Source of the DNA: Pseudophaeomoniella oleicola
Taxonomy: Eukaryota > Ascomycota > Eurotiomycetes > Phaeomoniellales > Phaeomoniellaceae
Assembly: GCA_003868215.1 (NCBI GenBank)
Contig: QWDQ01000032.1
Location: forward strand, 124,001-188,000
Direction: 5' to 3'
DNA: 64,000 nt
In this document: positions 33,390-43,625 of the stretch, piece by piece
Position numbering within the stretch: the first letter of the stretch is position 1
How the letters are laid out: every line of letters starts with the position of its first letter
Program-made: the position numbers and the translations under genes
Notes under the pieces: generated by a model
Told to the model about the DNA's origin: nothing
The model's input: only the letters and a program-made list of their open reading frames with translations
The model's database searches: none

Positions 33390-35611
33390 TCAATTTCTTC
33401 CCTCCAGTACACCAGCCATCCGCTCCAACACCCCATTGAAGTCCTTGACCCTGCTAAGCAACCCCCCTTGTTCTCCAACCACATCGTCCGCCGTTTTCTT
33501 CAACAAGAATTCAAGTCCATCAGCGACGCCACCACCCGCATCGGTCGGCTTTCTCTCCAAGCTCAGTTCCAGCGCCTCCACTTCCTCGTTGAGTTCCCCA
33601 GCCTCTCTTGCTCGCCGCTCAGCCTCCAGATTCTTCCTCCTGACCTCGTCGCATCTCATGGCAACTGCTTCTCGTTGTCTTCGAAGTTCGAGCCATTCGT
33701 TCTGCAATGTTGCTTTCTCTTTCTTCGACTTTCGAAGCCTTGCTTCAAGCATGGATTTACTGTCAAGGGCTTGGCTCATCTCAAAGAACCGGGCATCCAG
33801 GCTTTCTCCGAAGGATGTGATAGCAGCTTGCTTTCGGAGAAGAGCAGCACGAGAAGATTTGTCAGCGGGTTGGTAGGCGGAAAGTCTTTCAATGACCGTC
33901 TCAACGGTTTCACGGCAGAATTGGGCGATTACGTCGACAGAGTTAGGATTCGAGGAGAGCTTGGGACGATATCGGGTAGGTCCATCATCAGATGCCGCAG
34001 CTCCGGCAGCTTCGGATCCTTCTTCTGTCTCTTCGAAGATTGTGGGAAGAGCGCGAATATTGGTCAAGCGGTGGACAAGGAACGGCAGCATGTTGGACCT
34101 TGTAGTAGACTTATCTGGTTTCGCTCCTTTCGATATGCGGCGGCGCTTGTCTTTGGGTACTGTATCTACAATTTCGTTCGTACTGTTAGAAGAGCTAATT
34201 GAGGGCATAACCCTCTCAAGCGTCTCCGCTCGGCGTTTCCGTCTGACTGGCGGCTCAGGAACGCTCTTCTTCCTAGTCTCCACTATCGGTGATGTTTCGA
34301 GCTCTTCAGGAACAAATTCGTTGTCATCTTCGCTGTCGTCCGCAATGTGCGTAGCTTCAAAATCAAGAGTTTGTCTCCTGGGTGGCAGCGAATCCGTAGA
34401 CCTTCGTTTCTTCCTTCCTTGGCCTATGGACCTCCGCTTCCTCCGAGTTTTACGGGATGCACGGACGGAATTGGTAGCAGTATCATGTGGAAGACGATCG
34501 GATCCAGGTAAGGATGGCTCGGCTGACTCTGCCGTTTCATCCACCTCTTCGCCCTGGGTTGCATCGCTGCCTTCCATCGTCGGCCGATTTTCATCTGATC
34601 CCTGATACGTGAGTATTGACGCTTCCTCGGCAGGGACTTCCTCTGCGGAAGCATCGACATTATCGTGCATAATAACATCTTCGTCGGTAGTGTGCCCAAC
34701 TGCCACCAGGGCTGGACTTTCATGCCTAGCACTTTGTTCTTCATCATATACTAGGTCCGAATGCTCAAAAGCTGACGATTCAACCGAGCTTGCAGATGAG
34801 CGCTTCTTCTTCCGTTGCTGCCCGATGGACTTTCGTTTGTTCCTTTTCTTAGGCTGTTTGGGGCCAACTTGTAGTATAAGTTTTGATACTGGAAGACTGC
34901 CTTCCGGTAAATTTGGAGGAGGTGCATTCTCTTTGTCGACTGGCAAGCCAAGCTCGTGAGCTGCCGATATCTGGATTGCAGGGTTGGCTGTGGCATCTGC
35001 GACTGAGGGATCCTCATGAATAGTAATTGGCACATCCGCGTTTCTCTTCCTCTTCCTTGTGGACGGTATAGCATTTTCTGTGTCTTTCACATATACAGAT
35101 GGCACCGAAGAATGGACAGACTGAGCCAAAATTCCCTGTTCAACATCCACATCCTTTCTGGCTTGCTCGTGATTTGCGATACTCGACTGTCCTGGTGTCT
35201 GAGCGAGTTCTGCCGGCCGTAATGTAGTACGGCGATTGCTTGATCCCCTACTATTCGAAGATGACGGTCTTGAAGACCCTCGATCAGAACCTGGTGCTGA
35301 GAATTGACGGACATCCCCTCCGGGTTGTGGCGTATCTATTGATCTGGCAAGTGAGACAGAGCGGGATCTCCGATGAGACGTTCGACTTGTAGAGCGCTGA
35401 GCCTGTAGTGGCGTACCAAATGAGAATGCGAAGTCTGCTGTCTGTATCTTGCGAGTGCTGCTTTCGTCAGTGTCCACTTTGTCATATGTAGAGGCATTGT
35501 TTACTTACTTTGCGCCGCGCTGGCGCATATGCAAGCGTTCTTCTCGATCTGTTCTCAAGTCAGCAAATATAATTGAGCAACCCTTTGCGACTCACTTGTT
35601 GGTATATCCAT
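33390..35611 (-). CDS. ame1: Inner kinetochore protein Ame1/CENP-U-like
   Basis: Three exons on the minus strand: 35596-35611 (16 nt), 35509-35548 (40 nt) and 33390-35457, joining to 707 aa. The N-terminus MDIPTNREERLHMRQRGANT fits the short basic motif with which Ame1 proteins bind the Mis12/Mtw1 complex, and it is only formed if both tiny exons are used. A long disordered region follows, with two copies of a basic motif KSIGQ-R-KKKRSS / RSIGQ-R-KKRRST (SIGQ at about 229-232 and 362-365). The last 200 residues contain a domain RYRPKLSSNPNSVDVIAQFC and a coiled coil (about 580-660) ending in a helical tail. COMA-complex Ame1 links centromeric nucleosomes to microtubule-binding parts. The identification rests on the N-terminal motif and overall layout, so it is good but not certain. 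Confidence 0.75.
34400..34850 (-). repeat. Duplicated basic SIGQ motif in ame1
   Basis: Two copies of a basic peptide repeat, centred near 34829 and 34430 on the minus strand. Each has R/K-rich flanks around an invariant SIGQ. Confidence 0.7.
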
Positions 35612-35816
35612 GCCGTCACCTTCTTCATGACACTGTAATGTTACGCGGAGTCCATTGATGATAATGATTGTTTACCGCGTCTAAAGATAGCTGTGATGCA
35701 TATTTCCTATTTGGGAGTTAGCGGCCGATCTCTTGGAGAAGCTTTTGGAGCTTTTGACCTTCGTTTGGTATCTCCGACTGATTTCCAATGTCGACCTTCA
35801 AGGCATCAGATTCGAG
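35612..35816. promoter_or_regulatory. Short bidirectional promoter, ame1 and CX9C gene
   Basis: Only 205 bp separate the start codons of two divergent genes, so both promoters and leaders must share this stretch. No clear TATA box is seen. Confidence 0.7.
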
Positions 35817-36839
35817 ATGGATTGGCTTTGGAGCAAGTGGTCGTCAAAGAAAGACGATCCGGTCTCGAAATTAGACCCCGGCTTGAAAGAATTCCTACAC
35901 CAGCAGCAGCCTGCAAAGTACGAGACAACACCTCCACCCGCTCCCGAGCCGATCGAGGAACCCAAGAAGAAGGAAGCTTCGCTGCCGGATACGAATCGTC
36001 TCTACGATGACCGACCTCTTCCTAGAGAATCGCTGTTCCAAGATGGTCGGTACGCCCATCTCTGGAAGACATATACCCCAGCTGCAGAAATCGAAACCAC
36101 AACGGACGCTACTCAGCGCCTGCATCAAGAATATATCAATAGACGACAACTGATACACGATGCCGCACTTGAGAACTGTGCTCTCGAGGATGAGGCTCTT
36201 CGTAACTGCTTTGATGTAGGAGATTGGAAACAGCGCTTTATGGCTCGAGCTACATTGTGTAGTAAAGATGACAAGGCTTTCAATCGCTGTTACCAGCTAC
36301 AAGCTGTAAGTCCTTCTTTGTGCCGTCAATCCAATATTTTTCTAACTCTCCATGAGAAATTCCTTGTTGCCCTTGGATATATGGCCCCGGGTGCCTCAAC
36401 TACCGCAGAACAAGACGAGCGAATCCAAATGCACGCCGACAAGCTTTACCACCGAATGCTCGATTATGAAAAGGCTGTCGAGGAAGCAAAAGAGAACCAG
36501 GACCCGATTCCGGAGTTGGGATCTGTTTTTGACCCCAATAGACCAGCTCCTGACCCTTCGGTCTTGCGTGTGCCCAAGACTGCCGAGAAGGCGATGAAAA
36601 GACCACTCTCAGAAATGCCACCTCACGAGCAGGAATTGGCTGTTGTCGCTTGGAGAGCGGAAATGAATCAAACCAAGGGTATGGCCCAAGATTTGACTAC
36701 CTATATGCAAAAGCAACACGAGAACAAGATGCAACGGCAAACGGCTCTTTCTCGTATCTTTGGCCCTACGGTCGCGAAGTTTATAGTTGATGATACAGAA
36801 AGGCCTCGTGTCAGCGCAGAGGTCGAATCCAAGAAATAA
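35817..36839 (+). CDS. Twin-CX9C (CHCH-like) fungal protein
   Basis: Exons 35817-36305 and 36357-36839 join to 323 aa. The start gives MDWLWSKWSSKKDDP. Residues 121-158 hold two CX9C motifs (Cys121/Cys131 and Cys148/Cys158), the pattern of helix-turn-helix CHCH proteins, many of which are oxidised by Mia40 in the mitochondrial intermembrane space. The rest is helical and charged, with an acidic and Pro-rich N-terminal part. The 51-nt intron (GTAAGT donor, CTAAC branch site) is a multiple of three and has no stop, so a retained form would simply gain 17 residues. Splicing gives CYQLQAKFLVALGYM, a continuous helix. The family is unnamed to me. A mitochondrial role is inference from the cysteine spacing. 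Confidence 0.8.
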   Translation: MDWLWSKWSSKKDDPVSKLDPGLKEFLHQQQPAKYETTPPPAPEPIEEPKKKEASLPDTNRLYDDRPLPRESLFQDGRYAHLWKTYTPAAEIETTTDATQRLHQEYINRRQLIHDAALENCALEDEALRNCFDVGDWKQRFMARATLCSKDDKAFNRCYQLQAVSPSLCRQSNIFLTLHEKFLVALGYMAPGASTTAEQDERIQMHADKLYHRMLDYEKAVEEAKENQDPIPELGSVFDPNRPAPDPSVLRVPKTAEKAMKRPLSEMPPHEQELAVVAWRAEMNQTKGMAQDLTTYMQKQHENKMQRQTALSRIFGPTVAKFIVDDTERPRVSAEVESKK

Positions 36840-38333
36840 TGATGTCCGTCATCCCAAGAGGTATACGACTTCACTGGAATGGGTCTACGCAAGTTCATGC
36901 TTGACAAAAATGGTTCACACATTCGCGAGGTGAAGGTTCCATCCGAGTGTATGATTTTGGTCATAACGCCTGCAACGCGTGCTACATCCAGTATAAGCAT
37001 TGCCATTGTGGGACGAACGTCTCTTTGATTCCGCGAGCTCAGCAAGTCCTGCTAGAGCAAGCGGTCAATTCGGGGTTGCCTGAAGGATGCTTGGGTCATT
37101 ATGCCAAAGCTACCTCAGAGGACACCATGAAATTACTGCATGGGCGTGAAGCCGCTGGTCGGATCACGTACGCCAGTTCATCTCTCTGTATGCTTTCGCA
37201 CTTGGAGATGCAGGGAAGGCGGTGGTCAGTGTGAGAACTTGAATGATGCAACGCACCATGGAGGCTTCGGCCTAGCAAATCACATCAGCAATGCTCCCAA
37301 TGAAAAGAGGACTCTTCAAGTCAGCTGTCATGGTTTTATTACCTCAATATGAAAATGGACCGGTAATGATCCACGTCATTTTGGTCGAAGGCCCATCGTA
37401 GCGCCGACGATGATCACCAGCTGAGAGCAAGTGGCGCGGGTAGGTGCAAAAACATGAAATCCGTCTTGTAAATAGAAGCTGAAAGGGCAAGCACAAACAG
37501 GTCTGAGGTCAGCGATGATGGACGCCTCATGTATGAATTCAGAAATCGCTGAGGACGAGGCGCAGGGCTGAAAGACCAATATGCTTACGCCAAGCCTTCT
37601 TAGGAGTGACCTAAACTCCCCTTGAGTATCGAGCTTCAATCGACTACCTTTCTTGTTACATTCTTCATCTAGCTTGCAAAGGTCGTACCTGTGTGTATGA
37701 TTTGTTGTGGTCTTCTTTCCGAACCCGTAGCAAAACTTCAACAATTCCCTAAGTGACATCTATTGATTAACCATATCGTTTCTCTGTATCATCATACCAT
37801 GGAACGAACACCTAAGCAAGTTTACCTATAGTAGGTATTCGATCGATCCCCTCGAGCCTCAAACCAGATCTCTACTACAACACGTACCAACAAAAAAGGC
37901 GTCCTGCCATCCCCTCCCCATCCTCCTCCTTCTCCTCCTTCTTCCCTCCCTTTCCCACTACTTCCCGAACGCTGGTCTATCTGTCTCAGGCCCATTCGGC
38001 CTCCCCTCCCTCTCCCTCTCGCTCATACACACACACCCCTTTTCGCATATGTCAGGTGCTCGCTCCCCTGCATACTTTTCCTATCCTCAGCTCTTTTTTT
38101 CGCTTTTCCTTTTCTTCGCTCTTGTACTTGGAGAAATGCGGGAAGGGGGGAGGATGTTGGGAGTGTAAGCTGACTATAAGGGGGCCCTGGTATACTGTTT
38201 AGGTCAGGTATTGCTTGTCAACTTAGGTGTTCAGCTTGGTCAGATGGGGCGTGGCTGTGGCAATGTGGAAGAGGATGGAAAGGGGAGGAGTCAGGAGAAA
38301 GCCAGGAATATAGTGTGTGTGTGAGTGTGTGTG

Positions 38334-38347
38334 TATATATATATAAA
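38334..38347 (+). promoter_or_regulatory. TATA-like element upstream of lysozyme-like gene
   Basis: TATATATATATAAA lies 173 bp before the ATG at 38520, at the end of a TG/TA repeat. A plausible core promoter. Confidence 0.45.
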
Positions 38348-38497
38348 GACGAAGAGGGAGAGGGAGGTTCATGGTGATGTATAGTCTTTGAATAACAATA
38401 TCTCTATACAGTCATTTTTATCCTCTTCCCAATTGACCTCTCATAAGAAAGACAGTTCCCCCTGCTTCTCTCGATACAGCAATATCAAAATCCTCCT

Positions 38498-38518
38498 CAT
38501 CATCATCATCATCATCAT
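38498..38518. repeat. CAT microsatellite abutting a start codon
   Basis: Seven CAT units end two bases before the ATG at 38520, inside the presumed leader. Confidence 0.9.
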
Positions 38519-38519
38519 A

Positions 38520-39452
38520 ATGGGTTTCACCACGTACTCTGGACCCGCCTCTCATTTCCCTCCGATGTCTTCGTGGAAGGACTTCGAAACGATCTTCAAT
38601 CTGAACAAGTCCGAGATGCTTCAGACAGGTGGTACGTGAGAATCGCTCCTTACCCCCTCCGTTCTGTCTCTCTTCCTCCATGCCCGAATCGACTTCCACC
38701 CCCTGACCCCCCAAACCTGGATAATCGAGCTAATAGCCCTTCGCCAGATACCAATGAAGACGTCGGTCGAATCTGGAACGCGGTCCTCGACGCCGCCAAG
38801 AACATCGGCGTTGAAGAGCGCGTGATCTTCTGCATCATCATGCAAGAGAGCACCGGAAACGTTGGGGTCGGGACCCCGAACGATCAGGATGGGAAGCCCA
38901 CCGGTGGGTTGATGCAGGCGGAGGAGAGTCCGGCGTTTCCGGGAAAACATGGCTTGTCGCAGGTATGTTTGTGCTTTCTACTGCTGGCGAACCCAAAAAA
39001 ACTTCTCTTTCTTCCCAAGTCTTCTTTTGCCGTCGTAGACAAGGATGATCCAGACTCGTTTTGAGGCCGAAGCCACTGGAGAATCTTGCCATGGTGGACT
39101 AACCTACCTCTCACCACAACAGGCCCAAATCTCCTCCATGGTCAACGCCGGAACCAGTAAGTTCGACCCTTCTTCTCTCTCTTATTGCCTTTTCAGCTCA
39201 ACCCCCTACCCCTTGCTCTTTTTGTTATCCTTCCGCTCAACAGCATCACTGACATACAAATGTCACTCATCAGAGCACTTCAAAGCGAATCTCAAACAAC
39301 TTGACGATGCCGACAGCGCTGAGACTATTTACGAGGCGCTTCGCCTTTATAACTCCGGATCTGTCAACAAGTCGAATCTTAGCGATGGGTTGGGTGCAAC
39401 AAATAGTTACGTCTCTGACATTGCGAACCGCCTCCAGGGTCAGACTAATTAG
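38520..39452 (+). CDS. Lysozyme/transglycosylase-like protein
   Basis: Four exons: 38520-38631, 38748-38962, 39123-39156 and 39274-39452, joining to 179 aa. The core resembles the lysozyme/SLT fold. A helix with a candidate catalytic Glu70 in CIIMQESTGNVGVGTP is followed by a GGLMQ loop, a QISSMVNAGTKHF helix, and ALRLYNSGSVNKSNLSDG near the C-terminus (the YNSG loop is typical of transglycosylases). There is no signal peptide, so it is either intracellular or exported by another route. Fungal relatives are usually annotated as hypothetical or lysozyme-like. Activity on peptidoglycan or chitin-like polymers is inference. All four exons keep frame with standard donors (GTACGT, GTATGT, GTAAGT). 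Confidence 0.85.
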
Positions 39453-39615
39453 CTGGGGATGAAGTGATGAGGTGATGAGAACCGGGAGACTGTGATGAGG
39501 GTTCATCGAACGGAGTGAAACGGATAAGACAGGATTGTGGCCGCATATTATTCAACATTTTACTATAGGGGTATCATTGATCGTCGTACCAAATCCATTT
39601 TTTTCGTGAGAGCGC

Positions 39616-41711
39616 TCATTCATCCTCGGCACCAGATATATCATCGAGATCGATACCACCATCGGAGCTATTGGCTTCCTCTTCCTCCCCACTTGCTTCA
39701 GATAGCCCTTCGAATTCTTCCTCTTCGTCTGAGTTTGCGTCTGAACCTTCATCTTCGTTTCCAAAGTTGTCATTAGAAACATCTCCCTCTGCGCCTACAG
39801 CTTGTAGGTCTTCTTGTTTCCTCTTCTTCCCCATTTCTCCTAATCTACCCTCTCTGCCGTCAATACCACCCTTTGCATCGTCGTCGCTTGCCCTTTCGCC
39901 TTTTGGCGGCGGTGTATACCAGGGTATCTTTCCTCGTAGAAAGTCATTCAATACCATTTTGGCGACACCGTCAACATCCGGCTCTCCGCCCTTGAGGAGT
40001 CTGCCTCCCTTTCGAGCGAGGATACTTAGGAATTCAATGGCGTCCCCGTCAAACCCTTTGATCTCGTACGTTTTCTCAATGTGTTTGGGTTGCGTTCTTC
40101 TCAAGACAGCCGGGACATACTGAGCCGGATTCTCTACGTTTTCAACGCGTACAACGCCACGAAGTAGGATATCTTCCTCGGAATCAGCTGCACTAGGTGG
40201 GACAACACCCGGGCAATCAATGAGATAGATGCGCTTCATCAGGGTGATATACTGCCAGACTTTGGTCTCCCCGGGTATTGGGGCAACGTTGCATACTTTC
40301 TTTTTACGAAGAGTGTTGATTATAGAAGATTTCCCGGTGTTTGGGTAGCCAATGAACCCAACTGATATTTGTTTTCGATCGGAGTGAAGGGAAGAAAATT
40401 GACGGAGAAGTTGAATCAAGGAGCCCTTGCCGAAGGAGTTGTTGATCGAAGCGTGGAAAGCTAAAGTAGGATACTGTTTTGACAATTGACGAACCCACGA
40501 AGCCTGAAAAATAGTCAGCAAGATGTGTGAAACATTACTAAGAAATCTGCTACAATGAAACCTTCCATAAGAAGAAAGCAGATTTCAACTCAAACGAAGC
40601 ACTCGTTGCTCAACGACCTCTGCTACCAAGACGGTGGCGAGATCTCTCCGTCAATGACGGAGCGAGCTTGATTTATGTTCCAAAGCTGTAACAGGCAGCC
40701 TTCCATAGAGAACATTGCATTGTGGCGCAGGAAGGAGTCTTGACTTAGCGATGGGATGGGAACGGGATTTTGGGGGGGGGGGGGGAAGAGATTGAAGAAG
40801 ATATCCGTCGAACTTACAGCAACACCTGTAGGGACCAGATCACATTTGTTTAGCACAAATATTAGATGCTTGTGCGGCGCCTCCTCTTTGATATATTTTT
40901 CCACGCTGCGACATCTGGTTCCCTCGGGATCTCGAGCATCGAGCACGTGTATAACCACGTCAGACGAGTCTATGACCTTGTAGAGCTCGTTCCAAATTCG
41001 TTTGCTTTGGCCCTTGGAAAAGATTGGTTCTCTCGCGGTTGTCAATTCACCAGTCTCGACGTTCTCAGCGTTCTCGGTTTGTCCCGAGAGCTGTCCACTG
41101 AGCAATTTGTTCTCCTCTAACCGCTCGAGATAGCCGTCGTGCATGCGAACAGTCTCGTCCGCAAGATCGGATATTGAACCTACGCCCAGCTTGACTCGCT
41201 TTCTCTGAGATTTCGGCCCGAACGTGTCATTGAACGGAGCAGACTCCACGGCTATCTTTGCTTGGTGTTGCTTGATCCCATTGACTGTCGAGCCATCGCG
41301 AATGAGACTCATCGGTAGCTTGTTCGTCTTCAACAAGACCTGATAAGGATCCGCTGCCCTTTCTGCCACAGCTTCTCGGAACGAATTCAAAGCATCCTGG
41401 GAGATGACACGAGTATTGCCAAACCATTTACGATTGGGTTCGACGCGGGCATTGGGCTTGTCGCGGGATTGATAAGAAGCGGCCTTTGTGATCTTTCCGG
41501 TGGCATTTCTTTGGGCTTTTCCCTCTTTAAACATGTTCAATGTCTTGATTTTCTTCGCATTGCTAAGCAAGTTCAATAAGCATGTAATCGTAATCATTTG
41601 AAAGAAGGCATACCGATAGAAGTTCTCGCCCTTCACCTTGACGTTGTCCATTCCATCCCCGACTTTACCTTGCCGCTCCTTGCGGTTGGCCTCCTTCTTG
41701 AAAGTACCCAT
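39616..41711 (-). CDS. nog2: Nucleolar GTPase Nog2 (60S ribosome assembly)
   Basis: Exons 41614-41711, 40818-41562 and 39616-40503 on the minus strand join to 576 aa. Nog2 is a circularly permuted GTPase that acts on pre-60S particles in the nucleolus and nucleus. The G-motifs are in permuted order: G4 NKCD at about 271-274, then G1 GYPNTGKSS at about 333-341, then G3 DCPG at about 376-379. The N-terminal NGP1 region is present ([36 protein letters not shown]). The C-terminus is acidic with SD/EE runs ([19 protein letters not shown]), longer than in yeast. Intron 1 is 51 nt, stop-free and in frame; intron 2 is 314 nt and contains a run of 14 G on the plus strand. It is convergent with the lysozyme-like gene, 163 bp apart. 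Confidence 0.95.
40772..40785. repeat. Poly-G run in nog2 intron 2
   Basis: Fourteen G on the plus strand (C on the transcript), close to the donor side of the 314-nt intron. Prone to length variation. Confidence 0.85.
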
Positions 41712-42252
41712 CTTGAAGTATATTTAATAGCACGGTCGGGTGCTTTCAGAGATCAAGCAAATGCTGCTCAACTTGAAGGCAAACCCAAAGAATATGAAGA
41801 AATATTTCTTATGTAGCGAGATGGAGAGGCGGGACCAAATAACTCGGCAGAACTTCACCGCCCTGCCCAAGGCCAAAATCAAAATTTATTAACAATTTAT
41901 TACGGGTCTCGCTCTCTAGCGTATTATATTCATCGTAAGACAGTATCACGCCTGCTGTCAATCGTAAATCCACACAGATTTACAGCTGATAGAGCTTGGA
42001 CAGGAACACAGGTATGTATGTGAGGTATCTGCGCCTGATGCAAAACAAGGCACGACTTGCAAGGTATTGTACGGTACATTTCTTGGGTGGAAGCAACCTT
42101 CGCAGCCACCATTTGATTCAGGTTCCATTGCTATAGTACATGACATGCATGTTGCACGTGAAGAAAGGCGTGATCCGTGGAAGATAGTACATGTCTCCCT
42201 ACGGTTGCGAGATATGGCCGCCGGGTTAGAGAGATTTCGAATATCAGGAGCC
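41712..42252. other. Intergenic, nog2 promoter
   Basis: 541 bp between two leftward genes. No gene or clear element was seen. Confidence 0.5.
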
Positions 42253-43173
42253 TTACATATCACCGCCAGTCATTGATTCTGCAAGCTTCTTCACACGTTG
42301 AGTAGATATCCGAGCTCTTTCATGATTGGTCTCAACGTCGTTAGCACGAGCGCCTCCAGCAGTGTCGGTAGTGGCAGTTTTCTTAAGCAGGTCGCCGACA
42401 CTTGGTTGAAGACCGGTATACCAGACGTTCTGGCCTTGACCACTGGGTGTCTGGAAGGCAGGATTATTCCCTTCGGGGAACACACGTTCAATCTCAGCAT
42501 TGAGTTGCTCTTCCGTAACAATAAAATCTCGTGCATTCATGTAGAGCGTGTGCAGCGCATCAATCTTTTCCTCTTTTTCTACCTGCGCACGTGCTTGAAC
42601 TTCGACGACCTTCTCCATATGACGTTCTTCGGCGTTGGGATCTTGGAGCCGGCCACCTCGTTGTGAGAGCAGACCACTCAGGACGGATGGGCTAGTCAAC
42701 CGCTCGTCCTCTCGTTCGGCCTGCGCGATCAAACGCTCCCTCTCTCTAGTCCTTGCTTGTTTCCGAGCCTTAAATTGCCTCTCGGTCTTTAGTTTCCTAG
42801 CTCGCAATTCTTCTAACCCTTGGCGTAGACTTTGCTTCCGCAACTCTGCCATGCGCCGCTTCACCTTCTCCGCCTCTGTAGCTTTGTTGGGATCGAATGC
42901 CTTCTTCGGAGACCTGGTGGCTCTTTCCGCGAAGTCCTGCTGTAATTTCTCAGGTTTTCTCTCAGGGAAAACTTCTCTTGGTACAGGCAGAGTTCCGCGG
43001 ACACGCAGGGGTAGGATCAGTTGCGACTGGAGAGATTTAGGTATGTGAACGAAATCGGGAGATTCAGGAGGCAGATCTTTTCTCGTCGAGGTCGTTGCAA
43101 AACCGCGCGAGGTCCTGGCGAACATTATCTTGTGACGACATTGTCGGCAGATCGATGTGGAAAGACTGGACAT
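42253..43173 (-). CDS. pet123: Mitochondrial small-subunit ribosomal protein Pet123 (mS26)
   Basis: A single-exon gene of 306 aa. Pet123/mS26 is a fungal component of the mitochondrial small ribosomal subunit. The N-terminus is a mitochondrial presequence-like stretch (MSSLSTSICRQCRHKIMFAR, then TSRGFATT). The body is a long basic helix (RRMAELRKQSLRQGLEELRA, RKQARTRERERLIAQAERED). It ends in the family segment LTSPSVLSGLLSQRGGRLQD and a less conserved tail. Length and helix-rich composition fit fungal orthologues. It lies 541 bp downstream of the start of nog2; both are ribosome-related, but a functional link is not implied. Confidence 0.85.
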   Translation of the reverse strand: MSSLSTSICRQCRHKIMFARTSRGFATTSTRKDLPPESPDFVHIPKSLQSQLILPLRVRGTLPVPREVFPERKPEKLQQDFAERATRSPKKAFDPNKATEAEKVKRRMAELRKQSLRQGLEELRARKLKTERQFKARKQARTRERERLIAQAEREDERLTSPSVLSGLLSQRGGRLQDPNAEERHMEKVVEVQARAQVEKEEKIDALHTLYMNARDFIVTEEQLNAEIERVFPEGNNPAFQTPSGQGQNVWYTGLQPSVGDLLKKTATTDTAGGARANDVETNHERARISTQRVKKLAESMTGGDM

Positions 43174-43625
43174 ATCGAGTGATTGCTGATATTTCCACTC
43201 AAAGGTGAACTTCTGTCGGCGCTGGAGGAGGAATATTCGAGTCGACGATTAGCGGTGGCGTAAACCGTGATGTCCAGTCAAGAAGACTGGACACTGTACA
43301 TCGCAAAGCCGCAGAATTACCAGGATAGAGCAATTGGTCAGAAGCGCAGGTGATCTCCTGACTGTCTTGCTTCACTGCTTGTTCGTGATCGGGGTCAATG
43401 GAATCTGCGTCGTCGAGAGTCAAAATTTTAGCTCCACCAGGATGTCTTGGCGCGTCCTGCTCGTATGAATTGCCGAAATCTAATTAACATTATGACTGTA
43501 ACTACAATTTATGTGCAATGTTGTAAGTATGTCTCCCATTATATAAACCAGTCTCGAGACGAAAAGCCGATCTTTGTTACAATATACCAACCCAACTCTA
43601 TCTTGTACATATGAGTAGATTCCTG
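43174..43625. other. Intergenic, pet123 upstream, with coding-like open frame
   Basis: 452 bp between the fusion-oxygenase stop and the pet123 start. On the minus strand a frame is open from about 43483 to a stop at 43202 and reads like protein (GNSYEQDAPRHPGG, ADSIDPDHEQAVK, PGNSAALRCTVSSLLDW) but has no ATG. A TATATAA-like sequence on the minus strand near 43540-43546 may serve pet123, giving a leader of roughly 330 nt. Confidence 0.45.

Larger units (their letters stand above)
36840..38519. other. Gene-poor region and promoter of lysozyme-like gene
   Basis: 1.7 kb with no supported gene. A 127-codon ATG frame on the minus strand (37376-37759) has no recognisable product. The right half is pyrimidine-rich (37890-38100), followed by TG/TA dinucleotide repeats (38312-38346). 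Confidence 0.5.

Noticed and set aside
33436-34605. Several Ser-rich plus-strand frames over ame1
   Set aside because: Shadows of the Arg/Lys/Glu-rich coding strand on the minus strand.
36947-37234. 95-codon frame downstream of the CX9C gene
   Set aside because: GTG start and no similarity I recognise; more likely the 3' untranslated region.
37376-37759. 127-codon ATG frame on the minus strand
   Set aside because: No recognisable domain, odd Cys-rich composition, isolated in a promoter-like region; probably chance.
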